Assembly: GCF_001905795.1 (NCBI RefSeq)
Contig: NZ_LIXJ01000005.1
Span: 1 to 64,000, forward strand
Source: Streptomyces sp. CB01580
GTDB lineage: Bacteria; Actinomycetota; Actinomycetes; Streptomycetales; Streptomycetaceae
Length of the DNA: 64,000 nucleotides
Reading direction: 5' to 3'
Position 1 is the stretch's first letter; every line of letters starts with the position of its first letter. Below the pieces are notes generated by a model that made no database searches, had not been told where the DNA came from, and was given only the letters and a program-made list of their open reading frames with translations. The position numbers and the translations under genes are program-made. This document shows positions 8,989 to 16,418 of this stretch, in pieces.

Positions 8989-10218
8989 ATGAGGATTCTG
9001 GCTCTTGGTGGCCCCGGTGCGATGGGAGCCGTAGCGGTACGCGTGGCAGCCGGACTCCCCGGTGTCACCGAGATCGTGGTGGCCGACCGGCACCTGGAGG
9101 CAGCCCGGGCGCTGGTGCGCCGGATCGACGAGGAAGGCACGGGTGGCGCGGCGATGCGTGCGCTCAGGGTCGACGTGACCGACAGCATCGCCCTGCACGC
9201 CGCTCTGGAGGGCACGGACGTCGTCCTCAACACCGTCGGCCCGTACTACCGTTTCGGTCTCACCGTGCTGCGGGCCGCGATCGCGACCGGTACCCACTAC
9301 CTGGACATCTGCGACGACTGGGAGCCGACGGTGCAGATGCTCGGTCTGAACGAGGAGGCCCGGCGCGCCGGCGTCCGCGCCGTGGTGGGAATGGGAGCCA
9401 GTCCCGGCGTCAGTAATCTGCTGGCCACACGCGCCGTCCGGCGGCTGGACCATGTCCAGGACCTGTACACCGCATGGCCCGTCGACGTCTCCGGCAGTGG
9501 CGGGGACGACGAGCAGCTGAGCGACCCCGACGGGCGCCCCAGCGCGGCCGCCGTGCACTGGATGGAGCAGATCAGCGGGAAAGTGGCGGTGGTCAGCGAC
9601 GGCCGGCTCGTCCACCGGCGGCCACTCCGGCCGGTCACCCTCTCCGTGTCCGCCGGACGCTCCGGCACGGCCTACACCGTCGGCCACCCCGAGCCGGTCA
9701 CCCTGTACCGCAGCTTCAGACTGGCCGGCGAGGCGGCCAACCTCATGGTCGTCACCCCGGGCACGGTGGCGTACCTCGACGTCCTGCGCCGCGACATCGA
9801 CGCCGGGAAACTCACCAACGAGACCGCGGCGGCCGACCTGGCCAAGCCCGCGATGTCCCGCGCGCTGCGGGCCACCGCAGGTGCCATGACCCGTAAGGGG
9901 CCCGGGTCGCTGCCCCCGTTCTTCGCCACCGCCACGGGCACCCGCGACGGCCGCCGGGTCACCGTGCTGGCCCGGCTCGCAGATACACCCGGCGCCTCGG
10001 CACTGCTCAACGACATGGCGGAGGCGACCGGTCTGCCCCTGGCGCTGGGGCTCGCGCAACTACTGGACGGCACCGGCGGCCGACTCGGCGTCCACCCACC
10101 GGAGACGGCCATCGACGCCGAACGCTTCTTCCTCGACCTGGCACGCCACGTGCCCGACCTTCCCGGTGACGACGGCCCTCGCGACGGCGTGGTCGTCGAC
10201 GTGACCACGAACGAGTGA
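8989..10218 (+). CDS. saccharopine dehydrogenase-like NAD(P)-binding oxidoreductase
   Basis: This 409-residue protein opens with a Rossmann fold (LALGGPGAMGAVAVR at about 4-18) and continues with the family pattern VVLNTVGPYYRFGLTVLRAAI and GTHYLDICDDWE, typical of the saccharopine dehydrogenase / trans-acting enoyl reductase superfamily. A central substrate domain of about 200 residues follows. Members act on carbonyl or enoyl substrates in lysine, lipid or secondary metabolism; here lysine metabolism is unlikely. The ATG follows CGGAG. It probably forms an operon with the hydrolase 20 bp downstream, and both are divergent from the Baeyer-Villiger gene, so a joint role in degrading a ketone is inferred. 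Confidence 0.8.
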   Translation: MRILALGGPGAMGAVAVRVAAGLPGVTEIVVADRHLEAARALVRRIDEEGTGGAAMRALRVDVTDSIALHAALEGTDVVLNTVGPYYRFGLTVLRAAIATGTHYLDICDDWEPTVQMLGLNEEARRAGVRAVVGMGASPGVSNLLATRAVRRLDHVQDLYTAWPVDVSGSGGDDEQLSDPDGRPSAAAVHWMEQISGKVAVVSDGRLVHRRPLRPVTLSVSAGRSGTAYTVGHPEPVTLYRSFRLAGEAANLMVVTPGTVAYLDVLRRDIDAGKLTNETAAADLAKPAMSRALRATAGAMTRKGPGSLPPFFATATGTRDGRRVTVLARLADTPGASALLNDMAEATGLPLALGLAQLLDGTGGRLGVHPPETAIDAERFFLDLARHVPDLPGDDGPRDGVVVDVTTNE

Positions 10219-10238
10219 AGCGAAACAGGAGATACTCC

Positions 10239-11087
10239 GTGCCATCACGAGAAGCAGCCACGCCCCCCACCGCGTTCCTCGACGTGGCGGGACGCACCGT
10301 CCGCTACACCGCGGCGGGCAGCGGGCCCCCGGTACTCCTGCTGCACGGCCTGGACCGCAGCCTGGCGGACTGGGCGCCGCTCCAGGCTGCTCTGCCCGAC
10401 CACCGGCTCATCGCGATCGACGTCCCCGGGTTCGGCCGGTCGCAGCCTCTGCCGGACTGCCGGCTCGCCTCCCTGACCGGGCACGTCGAGCGGGTGCTCG
10501 ACCGGCTCGAAGTCCTCTCCACCGTGCACGTGGTGGGCAACTCCCTCGGCGGCGCCATCGCGATGCAGCTCACCGCCCATGCGCCTGAGCGTGTGGCGTC
10601 GCTGGCGCTGCTCAACAGCGCGGGATTCGGCCGCGAGGTCACCTGGGCACTGCGCATCCTCGACCTGCCACTGATCTGGCGGCTGCTCCTGCGCCCCGGT
10701 GAGGGGAACGCGCGGCTGACGGAGCGTTCCCTCTTCCATGACCCGGACTTCGCGACCCCCGAGCGGATCGCCGCGGCGGTCGCCCTCGCCCGCCGCGAAG
10801 GCGCTGCCCGGACGCTGCGGCAGGTGGCCCGCGACCTCGGCTCCTGGCGCGGCGTACGTTCCGACTGGCGCGCAAGACTACTCGCGGAGATTTCGGCGCT
10901 CGATACCCCGACACTCATCGTCTGGGGCACCCACGACCGCATCCTCCCCGCCCGCCACCTCATCAACGCCGCGTCCGCCCTGCCCCGGGCACGCACCCAC
11001 CTCTTCCCGCGAACCGGTCACCTGCCGCAGATCGAGCGCACGGAAGAGACAGCCGTTCTGCTCAGCTCGTTCTGGAACGGCCTGTGA
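10239..11087 (+). CDS. alpha/beta hydrolase (ester or lactone hydrolase candidate)
   Basis: The 282-residue enzyme has the alpha/beta-hydrolase core: LLHGLD oxyanion region, nucleophile Ser in GNSLGG, a late acid in WGTHDR and a catalytic His in TGHLPQIE. The architecture is closest to meta-cleavage-product hydrolases and related esterases. The GTG at 10239 was chosen because AGGAG lies 8 bases upstream; an in-frame GTG at 10215 overlaps the previous stop but has no such site. Beside a Baeyer-Villiger oxygenase, hydrolysis of the ester or lactone product is the natural reading, though this is inference from context. Confidence 0.82.
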   Translation: MPSREAATPPTAFLDVAGRTVRYTAAGSGPPVLLLHGLDRSLADWAPLQAALPDHRLIAIDVPGFGRSQPLPDCRLASLTGHVERVLDRLEVLSTVHVVGNSLGGAIAMQLTAHAPERVASLALLNSAGFGREVTWALRILDLPLIWRLLLRPGEGNARLTERSLFHDPDFATPERIAAAVALARREGAARTLRQVARDLGSWRGVRSDWRARLLAEISALDTPTLIVWGTHDRILPARHLINAASALPRARTHLFPRTGHLPQIERTEETAVLLSSFWNGL

Positions 11088-11253
11088 GGTGCGTTCGTGC
11101 GGGTGCGAGGGCCTGGCGGCGGAAGTGACGGGCAGACCCCGTCCCCGGTCACCTTTGCAGGCGTCCTGGGTCTCCCCCGCGCTCTCGCCGTAGACGTGCA
11201 GGTGTGCATCGCGCTCGGGAGTGCGCAGTATCCGATGACCAACGGTACTCTAC

Positions 11254-11282
11254 TTGACAAACGATCGAATCCATTCCGATCG
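11254..11282 (+). promoter_or_regulatory. probable autoregulated promoter of the PaaX-like gene
   Basis: TTGACA at 11254-11259 is a consensus -35 hexamer. CGATCG at 11262-11267 and again at 11277-11282 (15 bp apart) covers the spacer and the -10 region. The spacing equals that at 8941-8961 in the divergent promoter, suggesting one regulator for both sites. Confidence 0.6.
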
Positions 11283-11352
11283 CTCATCGACTGAACATCC
11301 GGACGCAGTGCCTTGGTCAACCTCTCAACGACGCTCGAAAGGCTCCCACCCC

Positions 11353-12249
11353 ATGACCGGAACGGATTCACCCCGCACACCGGAACCGGCCGTCCAGGTC
11401 CCCACCCGGACGCTCGTCGAGGCGCTGATCCGCACCGATCACACCGTCGACACCGGTGAGCTCTACGCCATCGCCCCGCTGCTCGGCATGACCGACCAAC
11501 AGGTGCGGCTGTGCGTCAAGCGGCTGGTCACCGAGGGGCGCTTCACCCAGGAAGGCAGGGGACGCAAAGCAGTACTGCGGGCCACCGGCGCCACCGAGCA
11601 GACTCTTGTGCCCGACGTCGAATTCGTCGCACACGCCTTCCGGCAGGACGCGGGCCTCGCACCCTGGGACGGCATCTGGCACCTGGTCGCCTTCGCGGTC
11701 CCCGAGACGGCCCGCACCGCACGCGATGCCCTGCGGGCCGCACTCACCCGGCTCGGCGGCGCCGCCGTGCAGGGCGGGTTGTACATCAGCGCCAACGCCT
11801 GGGAGCCGTACGTCGAAGACCAAGCCCGTCACCTCGGCGTCCTCGACCACCTCACGCTGCTGACCACGGACAACCTGCGCCAGGGCGACGAACACGCCCC
11901 CGCGGCGCTCGCCCGCGTCCTGTGGCCGTTGGACGAGATCGCCGACCGCTACCAACGACTCGCCGCTGTCGCCCGACCGCGGCTGCGCCGGCTCCAGGAA
12001 GACGACGGCCTCCCCGGTCCCGAGCGGCTGACCATCGCGGTCGAACTGGCCGCCGAGTTCACCCGTGCCATGGAGCCCGACCCCCTCCTGCCCCCGGAGC
12101 TGCTGCCCCAGCCCTGGCCCGGCACCCAGGCCCGTGAACTCGTCGCGCAATGCTGGACACTCCTGGAGGAGCACACGAAGGGGAGCGAGCGAGCCAGCCT
12201 CTTCCAGCTCTACCGCGACGTGCTCCGCCCAGCAGCCGCCGACAGCTGA
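11353..12249 (+). CDS. PaaX-family transcriptional regulator
   Basis: The 298-residue protein has an N-terminal winged-helix region (about 18-85) and a C-terminal domain ending in LLPPELLPQPWPGTQARELV, which is characteristic of PaaX, the phenylacetyl-CoA-responsive repressor, and its relatives. PaaX proteins usually bind an acyl-CoA or pathway intermediate and release DNA. This one lies downstream of the oxidoreductase/hydrolase pair and its promoter carries the same paired CGATCG element as the divergent monooxygenase promoter. Local repression and autoregulation are therefore inferred. No phenylacetate genes are in the window, so the ligand is unlikely to be phenylacetyl-CoA itself. The ATG at 11353 was chosen by the conserved N-terminus and AAAGG upstream. 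Confidence 0.82.
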   Translation: MTGTDSPRTPEPAVQVPTRTLVEALIRTDHTVDTGELYAIAPLLGMTDQQVRLCVKRLVTEGRFTQEGRGRKAVLRATGATEQTLVPDVEFVAHAFRQDAGLAPWDGIWHLVAFAVPETARTARDALRAALTRLGGAAVQGGLYISANAWEPYVEDQARHLGVLDHLTLLTTDNLRQGDEHAPAALARVLWPLDEIADRYQRLAAVARPRLRRLQEDDGLPGPERLTIAVELAAEFTRAMEPDPLLPPELLPQPWPGTQARELVAQCWTLLEEHTKGSERASLFQLYRDVLRPAAADS

Positions 12250-12534
12250 GACCCGCGACGCCCGGACGCCCCACACGGAGTCGCCGCATCCGCGGTATCG
12301 CGATCAAGCCCAATCGGCCGGCAGTCGAGCACACCACCGCGTACTGCCAGGACCTCCACCGACAACACTCTCAAGGGGTTGCGCCGCCGGCGCGGGATCT
12401 CCTCAGGCGGAGGCGAACCGACGCGGGCAGGGACCGAAGGGACTCGATTCTCGTACTTCTCGCATGAGCGGTCCCTCAGCTGCCGTGGGGCCAGGGAGAA
12501 GGGCGCTTCTCGTTGTGCTCGCCGATACCGACGA

Positions 12535-14046
12535 TCAGGGTGCTGCCGTCGACGGCGCCGGCAGCGCGGCAGGCCGACCCCGGGTCGCTGAAGCCCAGCT
12601 GCATGAGACCGGCGGCTGCGCAGGCCATCTGTCCAGGCCCTTGTCCAGCCGGGCCGTCAGGCCGTCGAGCCGGGTGGCCCGCAGAGCCTCGGCGATGTTC
12701 TCGTGGGTGGCGTCCGGCGCCGCGTGGAGCAGGTTGTCACGGAGGGTGCCGGCCAGTGCGGGGGCGTCCTGCTCGACGTAGGCGATCCGGCGGCGTACCT
12801 CGGCGCGTGGAAGGGACGCGATGTCCTGCCCCCCGATACGGATGCACCCTGCGGTGGGTTCGTAGAACCGCTGCAGCAGTGAGAACAGCGTGGTCTTCCC
12901 GGCGCCCGACAGGCCGACCAGTGCGGTCTGGGTACCACCGGGGACGGTGAAGCTCACACCGTGCAGCACCGGGGGCCGGTCGGCGTAGGCGAAATCCACG
13001 CCGTCCACCTCGACCGCCGGGGGCGGGCCTGACGCGGTGCAGGCGGCGAGCGCCGAGTCGATGTCGTCCTCCACGGGCATGACCGTGACGTGTTCTATGC
13101 GACCGATGGCGCCCAGGCCCTGCTGGAGTATCCCTGCCCCGCCGACCAATGAGGCAATAGGGCTCGCCAGGAAGAACACGTACAGCAGGAAGGCGATGAG
13201 TTCGGAGGCGTTCATGGTGCCGTTGGCGACCAGCATCCCGCCGAACCCGAGCACCACCAGGAACGCCGTCTGGATCGACGCGCCGCCGAGCATGGTGATG
13301 ATCGCGCTGTAGCGCGCGCCGGTGAGGCCCGCGCGATAGGCGTCCTCCACGGCGTCCTGCGCCGCCTGCGTCTCACGCCCCTCGGCGCCGTTGGCCTTGA
13401 CCGTACGGGTTGCCCCGAGCGAGCGGTCCAGGAGGGAACCGACGACACCGACCGCGTCCTGCTCGCGTGCCACAGCCTGCCGGATCCGGGGCAGCACCAG
13501 GGTCATCACGACCCCGACGAGCGCGAGGACCAGTGTCGTCGCGGCCAGCAACCCGAGGTGCAGGGTGGCCATCATCACCAGGGCCGCGACGAATGTCAGC
13601 AACCCGTTGACCGACATGATCAGGCCCTCGGTGGCGGCGCTCTTGAGCAGAGTGCTGTCCGAAGTGACGCGTGCGATGAGGTCGCCGGGCGGGCGCCGGT
13701 CGATCTCGGGAACTCGGAGCCGGATCAGCCGGTGCACCAGGTCGCGGCGGACCTGACGGACCACGCGCTCGGAGGTGCGCTGCTGAAGCCACGCGTTCGC
13801 TCCGGTCAGCAGCGCGCCCGCGACGAGCAGGGCTGCCAGCACGGTGATCGGCTCCGCGACGCTCCCGCCGGTGGCGAGCCGGTCCAGGATGTTCTGGGCG
13901 AACTTCGGCTGGACGAGGCCCGAAACGCTGGCCAGCAGGCTCAGGACGAGGGACAGCGTCAGGATGCGCCAGTGGGGCCGGGCGTAGCCGAGGAGCGAGC
14001 CGAAGGTGCCCGGGGGCCTGTCGTCGGATGGGGTGCCGGTCGTCAT
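12535..14046 (-). pseudogene. ABC exporter lacking the end of its ATPase domain
   Basis: The 503-codon frame encodes a normal exporter membrane domain and the first half of the ATPase: Walker A GLSGAGKT and the Q-loop YVEQD are present. After LTARLDKGLD (near 12627) homology to exporters stops abruptly. The signature, Walker B, D-loop and switch His are absent in all frames, and an unrelated tail follows. In another frame that tail reads for about 50 codons with coding-like composition and stops at 12476, as if a deletion joined two genes. Without a Walker B glutamate it cannot hydrolyse ATP. The ATG at 14046 overlaps the glycosyltransferase stop (ATGA). It was probably the exporter of the PKS cluster; the intact paralogue at 184-2001 might substitute. 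Confidence 0.75.
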
Positions 14047-15278
14047 CGGGCGCCCGCTCTCTTCTGCTTCCGTCCGCTCCCGTGGCCTGCGGACGGCGAC
14101 GTGGCACGCGGCAGGAGGCCTTCGAGACGGTCGGCCGCGGCCACGCTGCCGCCCGCCGCCCGGAACGAGCGGCCGATCGCGCGCGCCGCGTCGCGATGTC
14201 CGGCGGTCTCGTCCAGGACGGTGCCGACGGCGTCGGCGATCCGCCGCGCGTCGGCACGGCCGAAGCGCAGGCGGACGCCCGCGCCCGCGGCGGTGACCTG
14301 GCCCGCGACAATGGGCTGGTCGTCCCTGATGGGGGCGACCACCAGGGGGACGCCGTTCCACAACGCCTCGCAGACGGTGTTGTGCCCGGCGTGGCAGACG
14401 ACGGCGTCCACGTGGGCGAGCAACGGCAGTTGCGGCACGTGCGGGCGCAGCAGGATGTTCTCACCTGCTGCGGCAACGCTGTGAGCGGGATCGACGACGA
14501 CGGCGCGTACTCCGGGCAGGCCGGACAGCGCCTGCACCGCGGCGTTCAGGAACGGCCCGCTCGCTTCCGCGTTGGCGGTGCCCAGGCTGACGAGGACGGT
14601 GCGCTCGGTCCCTTCCAGCCATTCCCAGGGGAAGTCGGTCGGCGCCGGGCGGTCGGTGACGGACGGGCCCACCAGCCATACGTGTTCGGGGAGTGCGACC
14701 GCGCCGAGCAGGGCTCTGGTGGTGTAGGCGAGGACGCCGTACGGGGACATTCTCGGGTCGGCAGCGCCCTTGCCGTCCGCGATCCGGCCACGCAGCGCCT
14801 CGACGAGGCCGTCCAGCCAGGCCGCCACCTTGGGCATGCCCGCGAGCGGGTCGACCAGTTCGGCCGATGTGGTGGCGGAGGTGACCCAGGTCAGGCCGAG
14901 CGACTCGGCGACGATGCCGCCCGCGATGGTCTGCTGGTCGGCGATCACGACGTCCGGGCGGAACTCCTCGATGGCCGTGCGTATCCGGGGGGCCATGTGG
15001 TCGGCCAGCGGGATCAGGAAGCGCTCCCACAGGAACTGGAAGGCCGCGGGGCCCTTCAGGTGACCCGTCCGGCCCACGATCTCCCCGGCGTTGTCCGGTT
15101 TCGGGTCGGGCGGCACACAGGGGAACACGCGTGCGTCGGGTCCGGCCAGGCGGCGCACCAGGTCGGCAGGTCCGGCCCAGGCGACTTCGTGGCCGCGCGC
15201 GGCGAGCACGGCTGCGGTGCCGACCGCCGGGTTGACGTGGCCGACGAGGGGCGGGACGACGAACAGGAACCGGCTCAT
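14043..15278 (-). CDS. family-1 glycosyltransferase (MGT/UGT type)
   Basis: This 411-residue GT-B enzyme begins with PPLVGHVNPAVGTAAVLAARGHEVAW, with the usual acceptor-side His, and has the nucleotide-sugar motif in its C-terminal half: CHAGHNTVCEALWNGVPLVVAPIRDDQPIVA. It resembles macrolide and glycolipid glycosyltransferases that move a sugar from a UDP- or TDP-sugar to a hydroxyl of a small molecule. Gene order (PKS, ACP, hydrolase, this gene, exporter) suggests that it decorates the PKS product. Its stop overlaps the exporter-remnant start and its start is one base from the hydrolase stop, so it is part of one operon. Confidence 0.88.
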   Translation of the reverse strand: MSRFLFVVPPLVGHVNPAVGTAAVLAARGHEVAWAGPADLVRRLAGPDARVFPCVPPDPKPDNAGEIVGRTGHLKGPAAFQFLWERFLIPLADHMAPRIRTAIEEFRPDVVIADQQTIAGGIVAESLGLTWVTSATTSAELVDPLAGMPKVAAWLDGLVEALRGRIADGKGAADPRMSPYGVLAYTTRALLGAVALPEHVWLVGPSVTDRPAPTDFPWEWLEGTERTVLVSLGTANAEASGPFLNAAVQALSGLPGVRAVVVDPAHSVAAAGENILLRPHVPQLPLLAHVDAVVCHAGHNTVCEALWNGVPLVVAPIRDDQPIVAGQVTAAGAGVRLRFGRADARRIADAVGTVLDETAGHRDAARAIGRSFRAAGGSVAAADRLEGLLPRATSPSAGHGSGRKQKRAGAR

Positions 15279-15279
15279 G

Positions 15280-16086
15280 CTAGCCCGCCTTCAGGGGTGT
15301 GTGGATGTCGTCCGCGAGCCAGCCCGATATCAGGTCGGCCGTCTCCTTCGTACGCTCCACGAGCACCGAGTGCCCCTGATCGGGCAGGACTACGGTGCGG
15401 CAGTGCGCGAGGGTGGCGGCCAAACGGCGGGCCTGGCCCGAGAGTTCGGAGTCGGCGCCGTACAGGGCGAAGACGGGGCAGCGGATGTCGGCGAGCCCGT
15501 CGTCCAGGAGACGGCTGCGCGGGAGGTCCTCCCTCAGCGTGGTGCTCTCCAGGATCCGTCCGGCGAACTGGAAGGGGCGCGGGTTGCGCTGGGGGTCCGC
15601 GGCGAGCCAGGTGCGCACGTCTTCGACCAACAGGCCGCCTTCTTTGCCGGTGAGGCCCGCGGCCATCTTCTCGGCCCACGCCTTCATCGGCGGCTCGGAC
15701 TCGATCGCGATGACGGACCGGACGCGGTCGGGCCGGGCAGCGGCGAGCCCGTAGGCGATGACACCGCCGAAGGAGTTGCCCACGACGTGCGCCGGGCGGT
15801 CCTCCCCGAGTGCGTCGAAGAGTTCGTCCAGGTCCGAGACGAAGTCCTCCAGGCGGTAGCCCGCAGCAGGCCGACTGGTCCGTCCGTGCCCGCGCAGGTC
15901 GTACATGAGGACGTCCATGCCGCTCTCGGCGAAGGCGGGGCCGAGCGAGAAGTAGTAGCTCGCCAGGCTGTCGATGAGCAGACCGTGGACCAGCACCACG
16001 AGGGGCGGCGGGCTCTCGGCCGGGGCACCGACCGCGGACATGCGCTGTATGTGGACGTCGAGTTCGCCGACGCGGATCTTCGCCAT
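15280..16086 (-). CDS. alpha/beta hydrolase of the PKS cluster
   Basis: The 268-residue product has VLVHGLLIDS, nucleophile Ser in GNSFGG, a late acid in YGADSE and His in DQGHSVLVE, forming a standard alpha/beta-hydrolase triad. It lies 2 bp after the free ACP gene and next to the glycosyltransferase, and the PKS proteins show no thioesterase domain. A role in releasing the chain from the carrier protein, or hydrolysing an ester of the product, is therefore attractive. This is inference; the fold alone also fits an unrelated esterase. Confidence 0.8.
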   Translation of the reverse strand: MAKIRVGELDVHIQRMSAVGAPAESPPPLVVLVHGLLIDSLASYYFSLGPAFAESGMDVLMYDLRGHGRTSRPAAGYRLEDFVSDLDELFDALGEDRPAHVVGNSFGGVIAYGLAAARPDRVRSVIAIESEPPMKAWAEKMAAGLTGKEGGLLVEDVRTWLAADPQRNPRPFQFAGRILESTTLREDLPRSRLLDDGLADIRCPVFALYGADSELSGQARRLAATLAHCRTVVLPDQGHSVLVERTKETADLISGWLADDIHTPLKAG

Positions 16087-16088
16087 GC

Positions 16089-16418
16089 TCAGACCGCCTC
16101 GGCCGCGGCCGGGAGGGAGACCACGATGTGGAGCACCAGGTCGCCCACGGTCAGAGCGATGATCTCTTCAAGTCCGCGGTCCGCGATGAATGCGGCGAGG
16201 TTGACCGTGTCACCGTAGTGTTCGCGCAGCGCCGCAGAGAGCGTGACGAGGTCGATGCTCTCCATTTCGAGGTCGTCGTGGAACCGGGTGTCCATGGTGA
16301 TCGCGGCGTCCGTGAGTTCGTACTCGCCGAGCACCTCCCGCAGCATGCCGGTCACTTCCTCCAGCACGATCGGTTCGAGCGGAGTGGGCGGTACGGCGCG
16401 GTGGTCTTCAGCAGTCAT
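16089..16418 (-). CDS. discrete acyl carrier protein
   Basis: A 109-residue protein with the carrier-protein helix pattern and the phosphopantetheine site in DDLEMESIDLVTL, where the Ser after Glu is the attachment residue. The ATG at 16418 overlaps the end of the KS-AT-DH-PPTase gene by 11 bp, so the two are translated together; an upstream in-frame start would add five residues. It would be activated by the PPTase domain of its neighbour. A separate ACP beside a synthase that already has one in cis may serve loading, release or transfer to the glycosyltransferase step. Confidence 0.85.
   Translation of the reverse strand: MTAEDHRAVPPTPLEPIVLEEVTGMLREVLGEYELTDAAITMDTRFHDDLEMESIDLVTLSAALREHYGDTVNLAAFIADRGLEEIIALTVGDLVLHIVVSLPAAAEAV

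Noticed and set aside
12381..12393. GCGCC-GCC-GGCGC hairpin as terminator of the PaaX gene
   Set aside because: Only 5 bp of stem with a 3-nt loop, more than 130 bp past the stop; such palindromes arise easily at this GC content.
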